DNA of 64,000 bases from Streptomyces sp. V2I9 (GTDB taxonomy: Bacteria; Actinomycetota; Actinomycetes; Streptomycetales; Streptomycetaceae). The stretch covers positions 1,913,501-1,977,500 of the forward strand of contig NZ_JAUSZJ010000002.1 of the NCBI RefSeq assembly GCF_030817475.1, given 5' to 3'. The notes under the pieces were generated by a model. That model searched no databases. It saw nothing but the letters and a program-made list of their open reading frames with translations, and was not told the DNA's origin. Below, piece by piece: positions 37,419-45,638 of the stretch (position 1 is the first letter of the stretch; the number at the start of each line of letters is the position of its first letter). A program made the translations under genes and the position numbers.

Positions 37419-37437
37419 CGTTCAGCTCAGCTGAACG
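37419..37437. promoter_or_regulatory. 19-bp palindrome CGTTCAGCT-C-AGCTGAACG upstream of allantoicase
   Basis: A perfect 9+1+9 palindrome overlaps the stop codon of the LysR gene, 57 bases before the alc start. It contains TTCAG-N5-CTGAA, the length and symmetry of a LysR-type box, and lies near the expected -35 of an alc promoter (GGTATGTG follows on the minus strand). Confidence 0.6.
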
Positions 37438-38335
37438 ATCGGGCGGTCTCGGTGAGTGCCGCGAGGACACGGGCCACGACGGGTCCGCTCTCCGCCCCGT
37501 GCCGGACGGCCGCGACCACGTGGCGGCGCGGCCGGTCCGCCTCCAGCACCCGCATCACGACGTCCTCGCGGCGTTCACGGGCGGCCATCCGGGGCACCAG
37601 CGCGACGCCCATCCCTGCCTCGACGAGGGCGAGGATGGCGGTCCAGCCCGCGGCGCTGTGGGCCTGCTCGGGGACGAAGCCGGCCGCCTCGCAGGCGGCG
37701 GTGGTGATCTCGGACCAGGGGCCGGAGCCGCCGAAGATCCAGCGGTCGGCGGCAAGGTCGGCCAGACGCAGGGCGGGCGCGCCGGCCAGCGGGTGGTCGG
37801 CGGGGAGCGCCACGTCCAAGGGGTCCGCGAGCAGCGGGAAGAGGCTGAAGCGGGGGTCGCGGGCGGTCGGCGCGTGGGCGGCCAGCGACAGCGCCACGTC
37901 CACCTCGCCCGCCGTGAGCAGGTCGTACGCCAGGGCGGCCTCGGCCTCCCGGACACGGACGTCGGGCCCCGGGCGGTCCTCGGCGCGCAGCAGCCGGACG
38001 GCGGGGACGACGAGGGCGGGCACGGCGGTGGAGAACGCGGCGATCCTGACCTCGCCGGCCTCCCCGAGCAGATAGCCGGTCAGTTCGGCGTCGGCCCGCT
38101 CCAGCTGGGCGAAGACCGCTTCGGCGTGGCGCAGGACGAGGTGGGCGGCGTCGGTGAGGCGGACCCGGCGGCCCCGGGCCTCCAGGAGGTCCACGCCGAG
38201 CTGCCTGGCCAGGTTGGTGAGCTGCTGGGAGACGGCGGAGGGGGTCATCCGCAGGGCCTCGGCGGTCGCCGTGACCGTGCCCCGGTCGCGCAGGGTGCGC
38301 AGGATGCGGAGCTTCTTGACGTCCCACTCGGTCAT
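37427..38335 (-). CDS. LysR-family transcriptional regulator
   Basis: This 302-residue protein has an N-terminal winged helix (VKKLRILRTLRDRGTVTATAEAL, RMTPSAVSQQLTNLARQLGV) and the LysR effector-binding domain (GEVRIAAFSTAVPALVVP ... ADHPLAG ... VEAGMGVALVPRMA). It resembles the ArgP/IciA-like actinobacterial LysR group. It precedes alc on the same strand, and the palindrome at its 3' end is a candidate target, so control of alc is likely but not proven. Confidence 0.9.
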   Translation of the reverse strand: MTEWDVKKLRILRTLRDRGTVTATAEALRMTPSAVSQQLTNLARQLGVDLLEARGRRVRLTDAAHLVLRHAEAVFAQLERADAELTGYLLGEAGEVRIAAFSTAVPALVVPAVRLLRAEDRPGPDVRVREAEAALAYDLLTAGEVDVALSLAAHAPTARDPRFSLFPLLADPLDVALPADHPLAGAPALRLADLAADRWIFGGSGPWSEITTAACEAAGFVPEQAHSAAGWTAILALVEAGMGVALVPRMAARERREDVVMRVLEADRPRRHVVAAVRHGAESGPVVARVLAALTETARSFS

Positions 38336-38472
38336 GGGCGCAACCTACCGGCCCGCGAGGCGGGGAGGCGCGCTCGTACGGGACCGGCGCCCGGAGGAAC
38401 GCCGGGGACGCGGAGGGCCGGGGCCTACGCGACCGGGGCGGGCGCACCGTACGCGACAGGGGCCGCACGCAC

Positions 38473-38509
38473 GGGTGCGCCGCCGGTGGAGACCACCGGC
38501 GGCGCACCC
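38473..38509. terminator. 17-bp hairpin between LysR and the small membrane protein gene
   Basis: GGGTGCGCCGCCGGTGG (38473-38489) and CCACCGGCGGCGCACCC (38493-38509) form a perfect stem with a 3-base loop, after the stop of the small minus-strand gene. Confidence 0.8.
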
Positions 38510-38534
38510 GAGGAGCTCGGCGTGCCCGTGCGGG

Positions 38535-38765
38535 TCAGACCTGCTTCTTGGACTTGTCCAGGACCATGACCAGGGCCGTGATCACCACGAACAGCCCGAT
38601 GGGCGCGACCACGTAGAGACCGACGGTCTCCATCACGCTCAGGCGCGGAGCCGGGTCGTCACCGTCGTCGGGCGTCAGCGCGAGCGCCGGGTTCGACATG
38701 AGCAGCATCATCAGCGTCGTCCCGGCCGCAACGACGCCGGCGCGCATAGCGTTCTTCTTGTCCAC
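38535..38765 (-). CDS. Small two-helix membrane protein, probably leaderless
   Basis: This 76-residue protein starts VDKKNAMRAGVVAAGTTLMM with a hydrophobic segment ending at ALA (signal peptide or first helix), then a short acidic loop (LTPDDGDDPAPRL) and a second helix (VGLYVVAPIGLFVVITALVMVL) with a basic end (DKSKKQV). No family is recognised. There is no Shine-Dalgarno at GTG 38765, but TACGTT on the minus strand (38777-38772) lies exactly six bases before it, the layout of a leaderless Streptomyces gene. It follows malQ by 20 bases on the same strand and has its own terminator. Confidence 0.65.
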   Translation of the reverse strand: MDKKNAMRAGVVAAGTTLMMLLMSNPALALTPDDGDDPAPRLSVMETVGLYVVAPIGLFVVITALVMVLDKSKKQV

Positions 38766-38785
38766 GGTGCCAACGTAGCGAACGC

Positions 38786-41011
38786 CTAAGGATGGCGCTC
38801 GCCCGGGGGTGCCGTATGAGGCTTTCGGGGCCTGAGGACCTCCATCAGCGCGTGCAGCCGGGGCGAGGCGGTGATCTCCTCCAGGGTGACCGGGTGCCCC
38901 TCCGCGTCGGCGATCGGGAGCCGCCAGTTCGGGTACTGGTCCCAGGTGCCGGGCAGGTTCTGCGGGCGGCGGTCGCCCACGGTGTCGGGGAGCCAGACGC
39001 CGGTCAGCAGGGCGGGGGTGCGCAGCAGGAAGCGGTGGACGGCCCGGACCGCGGCCTCCTCGTCGCCGTCGCCCTCGGGGAGCATCCGCAGCCGGGCGAG
39101 GAGGGCCAGCCACTCGGCGGTGTCGGTGACGTCCTCGGTCAGCTCCTCCTCCAGGGAGCGGGTGAGCAGACCGAGACGGTGACGCAGCGTCACGTGGTCG
39201 CCGGTCAGCCGGGCGGCGGTGGAGGGCAGGTCGTGGGTGGTCGCGGTGGCCAGGCAGTCGCGCCGCCATTTCTCCGGGGCGATCGGCCGTCCGTCCCCCT
39301 CCCAGTCGCGCTCGAACCAGAGCACCGAGGTGCCGAGCACCCCGCGCCGGGCGAGGGCCTCGCGGACGCCGGGCTCGACGGTGCCCAGGTCCTCGCCGAC
39401 GACGGCGGCGCCGGCCCGGTGGGCCTCCAGGACGAGGACGGCGAGCATCGCCTCGGCGTCGTACGCGACATAGGTGCCGTCCGTGGGCGGGCGGCCCTCG
39501 GGCACCCACCAGAGCCGGAAGAGGCCCATGACGTGGTCGATGCGCAGGGCCCCGGCGTGCGCCAGCAGTCCGCGCAGCAGGCCCCGGTAGGCGGCGTAAC
39601 CGGTGGCGGCGAGGGTGTCGGGGCGCCAGGGCGGCAGGCCCCAGTCCTGGCCGCGCGCGTTGAAGGCGTCCGGCGGCGCGCCGACGGACATGCCGTGGGC
39701 GAAGGCGTCCCGCTGGGACCAGGTGTCGGCGCCGGACGGGTGCACGCCGACGGCCAGGTCGTGGACGAGGCCGATGCCCATGCCGGCGTCCTCGGCAGCC
39801 CGTTGGGCGTCGGCGAGCTGGCCGGCGGTCAGCCAGGCGAGGCGGCAGTGGAAGTCGACCCGCTCCAGCAGATCGGTCCGGGCGCGGGCGGCGCCCGGGG
39901 AGCGGGGGTCGCGCAGGGCCTCGGGCCAGGTGAGCCAGTCGGGGCCGTGCACCTCCGCGAGGGCGCACCACAGGGCGTGGTCCTCCAGCGCCTGCCCCTG
40001 TTCGGCCAGGAAGTCGCAGTAGTCGGCGCGGCGGCCGGGGGTGAGGGGCACCCGGACGACCAGCTCCAGGGCCTGGCGCTTCAGCTCCCAGACGGCGTCC
40101 CGGTCGATGAGCGCGCCTTTGTTCAGCACGGCTTCGCTGAGCGCGGCGGCGTCCTGCCGGAGGTCGTCCAGGGTGGCCCGGTCGCGGACGTGACCGTACT
40201 CCGGGACCGATTCGACGTGCAGGTGCACCGGGTCGGGGAAGCGGCGGGAGGAGGGGCGGTACGGGGACGGGTCGGTGGGGCGGCCGGGAACGGCCGCGTG
40301 CAGCGGGTTGACCTGGACGAACCCGGAGCCCAGGGTGCGGCCCGCCCAGGCGGCGAGGTCCGCCAGGTCACCGAGGTCGCCCATGCCCCAGGATCGGGCG
40401 GAGAGCAGGGAGTAGAGCTGGACGAGGAAGCCGTGGGCGCGCTCGGCCGGCTGCGGGACGCGGGCCGGGGCGGCGATGAGGGTGGCGGAGGCCCGGCGGT
40501 GGTCCGGCGTACGGACGTGGACGCGGTGGACGCCGTGCGGCGGGGCGACCCACCAGGCGGGCGTGGAGCCTTCCAGGGCCTCGCCCGCTCCCGTGGGTGC
40601 GGCGTCGTCCGGCGCGCCCACCGGGGGTCCGGCGGACGGATCGGGGGCCGGTACCGGCGCGGGGGCCGCAGCGCGGGAGCGCATGCTCAGCGGGGCGGGC
40701 GGGCGGCCCCCGGGGTCGGCCGGGGGGTGGACCGCCTCCGGCTCGACCGTGACGGTCGAGCCGGGAGGCAGATCGGCCAGAGCGGCCGGCAGGGGCTCAC
40801 CGGCCCAGACCACCACGGTCGGCGGCAGCAGGCGCGAGCGGGACTCCGCGGCGGCGAGTGACCTCCGTACGTCCTCCGGAGTGCCGGCGTCGACGCCCAG
40901 CGCGGCGAGCACGGCGATGACCGTGTCGTCGGGGACGGACACCGTGACATCCGGCGACGGGGAGTAGGAGGTGGCGACACCGTGCAGTGCGGCGAGCCGG
41001 GACAAGCCCAT
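38786..41011 (-). CDS. malQ: 4-alpha-glucanotransferase (amylomaltase, GH77)
   Basis: This 741-residue cytosolic enzyme transfers alpha-1,4-glucan segments in maltodextrin and glycogen metabolism. GH77 catalytic regions are ALRIDHVMGLFRLWWVP (nucleophile Asp), GEDLGTVEPGV (acid/base Glu) and TTHDLPSTAA (transition-state Asp). The N-terminal about 190 residues form the extra domain of long actinobacterial MalQ, here with a Pro/Ala-rich stretch (APAPVPAPDPSAGPPVGAP). Its ATG directly follows the TGA of the small repeat-protein gene with no spacer, so the two are probably co-translated. Confidence 0.95.
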   Translation of the reverse strand: MGLSRLAALHGVATSYSPSPDVTVSVPDDTVIAVLAALGVDAGTPEDVRRSLAAAESRSRLLPPTVVVWAGEPLPAALADLPPGSTVTVEPEAVHPPADPGGRPPAPLSMRSRAAAPAPVPAPDPSAGPPVGAPDDAAPTGAGEALEGSTPAWWVAPPHGVHRVHVRTPDHRRASATLIAAPARVPQPAERAHGFLVQLYSLLSARSWGMGDLGDLADLAAWAGRTLGSGFVQVNPLHAAVPGRPTDPSPYRPSSRRFPDPVHLHVESVPEYGHVRDRATLDDLRQDAAALSEAVLNKGALIDRDAVWELKRQALELVVRVPLTPGRRADYCDFLAEQGQALEDHALWCALAEVHGPDWLTWPEALRDPRSPGAARARTDLLERVDFHCRLAWLTAGQLADAQRAAEDAGMGIGLVHDLAVGVHPSGADTWSQRDAFAHGMSVGAPPDAFNARGQDWGLPPWRPDTLAATGYAAYRGLLRGLLAHAGALRIDHVMGLFRLWWVPEGRPPTDGTYVAYDAEAMLAVLVLEAHRAGAAVVGEDLGTVEPGVREALARRGVLGTSVLWFERDWEGDGRPIAPEKWRRDCLATATTHDLPSTAARLTGDHVTLRHRLGLLTRSLEEELTEDVTDTAEWLALLARLRMLPEGDGDEEAAVRAVHRFLLRTPALLTGVWLPDTVGDRRPQNLPGTWDQYPNWRLPIADAEGHPVTLEEITASPRLHALMEVLRPRKPHTAPPGERHP

Positions 41012-41323
41012 TCAGACTCCTGGGAACTCCAAGCCCCCTGCGGTGCCGGGTGCGGTCGGCTCGCTGGTCAGAGGGGCGACGGCGGCGAGCGGCGGCTCGC
41101 TCGTGAGGGGGGTGGCATCGGCGAGCGGGGGCTCGCTGGTCAGCGGCGCGGAATCGGCGAAGGAGGATTCGCCGAGCAGGAGGGAGACGTCGGCGAGCGG
41201 CGGCCCGCTGATCAGGTGGCGGACGTCGGAGAGGGGGAGTTCGCTGGTCAGCGGCGCGGAATCGGCCGGGGTGGTTACCTGTTTGGAGAGGTCGGAGAGC
41301 AGGAGCTGCGCGGCGGCGGGCAT
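41012..41323 (-). CDS. Uncharacterised 12-residue-repeat protein coupled to malQ
   Basis: This 103-residue protein is not recognised. After MPAAAQLLLSDLSK it consists of degenerate 11-13-residue repeats around PLTSEPPLADx (PLTSELPLSDVRH, LISGPPLADVS, LLLGESSFADSA, PLTSEPPLADAT, PLTSEPPLAAVA, PLTSEPTAPG), ending GGLEFPGV. There is no cysteine, charge is low, and no signal or membrane segment is visible. A perfect AGGAGG lies five bases before the ATG, which strongly supports expression. The stop codon abuts the malQ start (TGAATG). It might be a repeat-built binding or regulatory peptide for MalQ, but this is a guess. Confidence 0.7.
   Translation of the reverse strand: MPAAAQLLLSDLSKQVTTPADSAPLTSELPLSDVRHLISGPPLADVSLLLGESSFADSAPLTSEPPLADATPLTSEPPLAAVAPLTSEPTAPGTAGGLEFPGV
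41133..41266. repeat. Exact 26-bp direct repeat, 108 bases apart, inside the repeat-protein gene
   Basis: The same 26 bases (starting TCGCTGGTCAGCGGCGCGGA) occur at 41133-41158 and 41241-41266. The 108-base spacing equals 36 codons, or three 12-residue units, showing recent segmental duplication within the gene. Confidence 0.8.
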
Positions 41324-41668
41324 GGTGGCCTCCTGGCCATGGAGAACAGGACACAGCAAGCCCTACCCAAGCCACGCCGTGGCAGACGTGGACGTGATGT
41401 AGGCGTTACGACCAACGAGACCAACGTGCTCCAGGTCACATTCCGTTCCCCTGAACGCCAGGTATGGGCCATTTTCGGCCAGTCTCTCCCGTCACAGCCG
41501 CCCCGGTGGAACCGGAGCTGTCACCATTCCCGGCAAAGAACGCAGAACGGCCGGGCGCATTGACACCCTCGCGCGCGGGTGGTGGGCTCGGAGCCCGCGC
41601 GGGCTCCGACCGGCGGGGAAACCTACGAACGTCGACCGGCAGTGGATACGTACGAAGGGGAGCGCGAC
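41324..41668. other. 345-bp divergent promoter region between the malQ operon and the GH84 gene
   Basis: No gene is visible. GACCAAC occurs twice within 17 bases (41411-41427), which on the minus strand gives TTGGTC-TCG-TTGGTC, a possible -35/activator element for the malQ operon. Confidence 0.4.
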
Positions 41669-44668
41669 GTGCGGTTCGGGCGCAGAAGGCAGGCGGCGGC
41701 CGTCGCCGCCGCCGTGATCGGCGGACTCCTCGGTCCGGTCTCCATCGCCCCGGCCGCGACGGCGGCCCCCGCCGCCCCGGCGGAGCCCGGCAGGCCCGTC
41801 GCCGACCGGTCCGACCGCGCCGACCACGCCCTGCCGCCGTCCGTATGGCCCCGCCCGCAGAGCATGAGGACCACCGGGCCCGCCGTGAAGCTGGGTACCG
41901 AGGCCACCCTCGTCGCCGCGCCGGACGCGGACCCGCACGCCGTGGAGCAGGCCCGCGCGCTGTTGCGCGGGGCGGGCGTGCGGACCCTGCACGAGAGCCT
42001 GCCGGGCCGCGGCCCCGTCGTCCGTCTCGGCGGCACGGGGGCCGGCGAGGCGCTGCGGGCGCTGCGCGCCCCCGACCGGGGTGATCTCCCCTCGGGCGGC
42101 TACCGGATCGCGGTCGGCAAGGCCACGGGGCGCGCCACCGTCGCGCTGGACGGCACCGGCACGGACGGCCTCTTCCACGCCGTCCAGACCCTGCGTCAAC
42201 TGACGGCCGGGGGCGCGGTGGCGGGCGTTACGGTCCGGGACTGGCCGGGAACCGCCGTACGCGGCATGGCCGAGGGGTTCTACGGACAGCCGTGGACCCG
42301 TGAGGAGCGGCTGGAGCAGATCTCCTTCATGGGCCGCACGAAGCAGAACCGCTATCTCTACGCGGCGGGCGACGACCCCTACCGGCTGGCGCGCTGGCGC
42401 GAGCCCTACCCGGCCGCCGAGCGGGCCGGCTTCCGGGCGCTGGCCGAGCGGGCGCGCGCCGAGCACGTCACGCTGGGCTGGGCGGTCTCCCCCGGTCAGG
42501 CGATGTGCATGGCCTCGGACCAGGACGTCCGGGCGCTGACGGAGAAGGCCGACGCGATGTGGGCGCTGGGCGTCCGGGTCTTCCAGCTCCAGTTCCAGGA
42601 CGTCAGCTACAGCGAGTGGCACTGCGACGAGGACGCGGAGACCTTCGGCGACGGGCCGAAGGCCGCGGCCCGCGCGCAGGCCCGTGTCGCGGGGGCCCTC
42701 GCCCGGCATCTGGAGGACCGGTACCCGGGCGCGGCCCCGCTGTCGGTACTGCCGACGGAGTTCTACCAGGACGGGGCCACGGACTACCGCACCGCGCTGG
42801 CGGCCGAGTTGGACGACCGGGTGCAGGTGGCCTGGACCGGGGTCGGGGTGGTGCCGAAGAGGATCACCGGGACCGAGCTTGCCGGGGCCCGCGCCGCGTT
42901 CCGCCATCCGCTGGTCACGATGGACAACTACCCGGTCAACGACTACGCGCAGGACCGCGTCTTCCTCGGCCCGTACACCGGCCGGGAACCGGCGGTGGCG
43001 AGCGGTTCGGCGGCGCTGCTGGCCAACGCGATGGAGCAGGCGTCCGCCTCCCGCATTCCGCTGTTCACCGCCGCCGACTTCGCCTGGAACCCGAGGGGGT
43101 ACGACCCCGACGCGTCCTGGCGGGCGGCCGTCGACGATCTGGCGGGCGGGGACGCCGCCGCGCGGGACGCCCTGCTGGCCCTGGCCGGGAACAGCGCGGG
43201 CTCGGTGCTCGGCGCGAAGGAATCCGCCTACCTCCGGCCGCTGTTCGACGCGTTCTGGGGCTCCCGCGCCGACGCCTCCCGCCGCGACCGTGCGGCGGCC
43301 GGGCTGCGGGCGGCGTTCTCGGTGATGCGGCAGGCCCCGGACCGGCTGAAGGCCCCCGCCGGCGGCCGGCTCGCCGACGAGGTGCGCCCCTGGACGGAGC
43401 AGCTGGCCCGCTACGGCCGGGCGGGTGAGCTGGCCGTCGACCTGCTCCAGGCCCAGGCCGCAGGCGACGGGGCCGCCGCCTGGCGCGCCCAGCTGGCCCT
43501 GGAGCCGCTGCGTGAGGAGATCGCGGCGAGCCGGGCGACGGTCGGCGAGGGCGTGCTGGACCCGTTCCTGGACCGGGTGGCGAAGGTGGCCGCCGGGTGG
43601 AACGGTACCGACCGCGCCTCGGGCCGGGTCGTCAAGGACGCCCGCAGCCATACGGTCCGGCTGGCCTCCCCGCGTCCGGTGGAGGCCGTCACGGCGCTCG
43701 CCGAGCCCGGAGCGGCCCTCGCCGACGCGGTCGTGGAGGCCCATGTGCCCGGCCAGGGGTGGCGGGCCCTCGGGAAGCTCTCGCCGAGCGGCTTCACCCA
43801 GACCGCCGCGAAGGGGCTGCGCGCGGACGCCGTACGGGTCTCGGTGCCGGAGGCCGCGCGGGCCGCCCGCCCCCCGTACCTGAGCCCCGGCCTGCCTTCG
43901 GCCCCCTCCGTCGTGACGGGAGCCCCCCAGGTGCGCGCCCTGGTGCCGTGGTTCGGGGACGAGCCCGCCGCCATGCTCGACCTGAAGCACGGCGAGACGG
44001 ACGCGGAGATCGGCGGCGACCCCCAGCGGGTCGCGGCGCGGCTGGCCGGGCGTCGTCCGGCCGAGGTCAAGGGCAAGCTCACCGCGAAGGCCCCGAAGGG
44101 CATCGAGGTGCGGGTCCCGAAACAGACCACCGTGCCGCGCGGCTCCCGTACGGAGGTGCCCGTGGACATCACCGTCCCGGCGGACACCCCGGCGGGCGAG
44201 TACGAGGTGCCGCTGACCTTCGGCGGCCAGGAGTCCACCCTGACCGTGCGGGCCTTCCCGCGTACGGGCGGGCCGGATCTGGCGCGTACGGCGAAGGCGT
44301 CCTCGTCCGGTGACGAGACTCCGGACTTCCCCGCGTCGGCAGCCACCGACGGCGACCCGGAGACCCGGTGGTCCTCGCCGGTGGAGAACGGCGCGTGGTG
44401 GCAGGCGGAGCTGCCGAAGCCGGTGCGCCTGGGCCAGGTGGTGCTGAGCTGGCAGGACGCGTACGCCTCCCGCTACCGCGTCCAGGTCTCCGCCGACGGC
44501 CGTACCTGGCGCACCGCCGCGACCGTGGCGGAGGGCCGGGGCGGGCGCGAGTCGGTCCGGATGGACGCGAAGGCCACCCGGTTCGTCCGGGTGCAGGGCG
44601 AGCGCCGGGCGACGCAGTACGGCTACTCGCTCTGGTCGGTGGAGGCGTACGCGGTGGCGGACGACTGA
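41669..44668 (+). CDS. Secreted GH84-like beta-N-acetylglucosaminidase/hyaluronidase
   Basis: This 999-residue protein has a signal peptide (AAAVAAAVIGGLLGPVSIAPAATA), an N-terminal GH20b-like domain (SVWPRPQSM ... GYRIAV), a GH84-type catalytic barrel starting RGMAEGFYGQPWTREERLEQ, a helical region, an NPCBM-associated beta domain (VPVDITVPADTPAGEYEVPL) and a C-terminal F5/8 discoidin/CBM32 domain (SAATDGDPETRWSS). It would remove beta-linked N-acetylglucosamine from glycans outside the cell. Where GH84 enzymes carry an Asp-Asp pair, this sequence reads FQLQFQDVSYSEW (Gln-Asp). GTG 41669 follows GAAGGGGAG and begins the signal peptide; the frame to 41579 is longer but lacks a signal. Confidence 0.85.
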   Translation: MRFGRRRQAAAVAAAVIGGLLGPVSIAPAATAAPAAPAEPGRPVADRSDRADHALPPSVWPRPQSMRTTGPAVKLGTEATLVAAPDADPHAVEQARALLRGAGVRTLHESLPGRGPVVRLGGTGAGEALRALRAPDRGDLPSGGYRIAVGKATGRATVALDGTGTDGLFHAVQTLRQLTAGGAVAGVTVRDWPGTAVRGMAEGFYGQPWTREERLEQISFMGRTKQNRYLYAAGDDPYRLARWREPYPAAERAGFRALAERARAEHVTLGWAVSPGQAMCMASDQDVRALTEKADAMWALGVRVFQLQFQDVSYSEWHCDEDAETFGDGPKAAARAQARVAGALARHLEDRYPGAAPLSVLPTEFYQDGATDYRTALAAELDDRVQVAWTGVGVVPKRITGTELAGARAAFRHPLVTMDNYPVNDYAQDRVFLGPYTGREPAVASGSAALLANAMEQASASRIPLFTAADFAWNPRGYDPDASWRAAVDDLAGGDAAARDALLALAGNSAGSVLGAKESAYLRPLFDAFWGSRADASRRDRAAAGLRAAFSVMRQAPDRLKAPAGGRLADEVRPWTEQLARYGRAGELAVDLLQAQAAGDGAAAWRAQLALEPLREEIAASRATVGEGVLDPFLDRVAKVAAGWNGTDRASGRVVKDARSHTVRLASPRPVEAVTALAEPGAALADAVVEAHVPGQGWRALGKLSPSGFTQTAAKGLRADAVRVSVPEAARAARPPYLSPGLPSAPSVVTGAPQVRALVPWFGDEPAAMLDLKHGETDAEIGGDPQRVAARLAGRRPAEVKGKLTAKAPKGIEVRVPKQTTVPRGSRTEVPVDITVPADTPAGEYEVPLTFGGQESTLTVRAFPRTGGPDLARTAKASSSGDETPDFPASAATDGDPETRWSSPVENGAWWQAELPKPVRLGQVVLSWQDAYASRYRVQVSADGRTWRTAATVAEGRGGRESVRMDAKATRFVRVQGERRATQYGYSLWSVEAYAVADD

Positions 44669-44787
44669 GACGGCGGACGCGCGCCCGGCCCGCATGGGAG
44701 AACCGCTGAGGGCCGGGCACAGGCGGGAGCCGGGTACAGGCGAGGCACCGGAAACGGGTGAGGCCCCGGAACGAGCGAAACCCGGTC

Positions 44788-45324
44788 TCAGGCGGAAACG
44801 CCGTCGATCCGGGCCATCACGTCGTCCGCGCCGAACGGTTGCAGGTACGGCAGCCAGCGCGGGTCGCGGTGACCGGTCCCGATGATCCGCCAGGCCAGGC
44901 CCGTCGGCGGGGCGGGCTGGTGGCGCAGGCGCCACCCCAGCTCGGGCAGGTGGCGGTCGGCCTTGACGTGGTTGCAGCGGCGGCAGGCCGCCACCACGTT
45001 GTCCCAGGCGTGCCGGCCGCCCCGGCTGCGCGGGATGACGTGGTCGACGCTGGTGGCGGCGGCCCCGCAGTACATGCAGCGCCCGCCGTCCCGCGCGAAC
45101 AGCGCCCGCCGCGTCAGGGGCACCGGCCCCCGGTAGGGGATGCGGACGAAGCGCTTGAGGCGGACCACACTGGGTGCGGGCACGGCCCGGGTGGCACTGT
45201 GCAGGAAGGCGCCGGACTCCTCCAGGCAGATGGCCTTGTTCTCCAGGACGAGGACGAGTGCGCGGCGGAGCGGTACGACGCCGAGCGGCTCGTACGACGC
45301 GTTGAGAACCAGGACGTGCGGCAC
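44788..45324 (-). CDS. HNH endonuclease-family protein
   Basis: This 178-residue protein has a conserved N-terminal domain (VLVLNASYEPLGVVPLRRAL) and a C-terminal zinc-bound HNH motif: Cys83-x2-Cys86, Asp94-His95, Asn109, Cys114-x2-Cys117-Asn118 (RCMYCG ... SVDHVIPRSRGG ... CRRCNHVK). HNH proteins nick or cut DNA; this widespread actinobacterial family has no assigned role. GTG 45324 follows AAGGAGG. It is convergent with the GH84 gene and divergent from mscS. Confidence 0.87.
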   Translation of the reverse strand: MPHVLVLNASYEPLGVVPLRRALVLVLENKAICLEESGAFLHSATRAVPAPSVVRLKRFVRIPYRGPVPLTRRALFARDGGRCMYCGAAATSVDHVIPRSRGGRHAWDNVVAACRRCNHVKADRHLPELGWRLRHQPAPPTGLAWRIIGTGHRDPRWLPYLQPFGADDVMARIDGVSA

Positions 45325-45638
45325 GGTGGATGCCTCCTTGTACGCCGGCGGCGCGTGGCTCGCGCCGGGACGATCCGATCTCAGTCTCTCCTCATGCCTG
45401 GTCGGAGCGCCACCACGTACGGGTAACGGGCCGGGAGGATTTTTCTCACTCCGGGCCCCGCGCACCGCCCGGAGACCCCGAACAGGTGTTTCACCTGGGT
45501 GGCTGTCCGCGCTGTGCGATCGGCCACAGCGGAGGGGTTCCCGGTGAGACCCGTCTCTCCTCCCTTCACGGCAACGATCCACTCCCCCGGCTTCGTTACT
45601 GTTACTGACCAGCCGTCGTCCCCCTGGAGGTCCCCGTC
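45325..45638. other. 314-bp divergent region between HNH and mscS genes
   Basis: No gene is visible. CAGGTG-TTT-CACCTG (45483-45497) is a perfect 6+6 palindrome, and GTTACT is repeated at 45595-45606 close to mscS. Promoters for both genes probably lie here. Confidence 0.45.
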
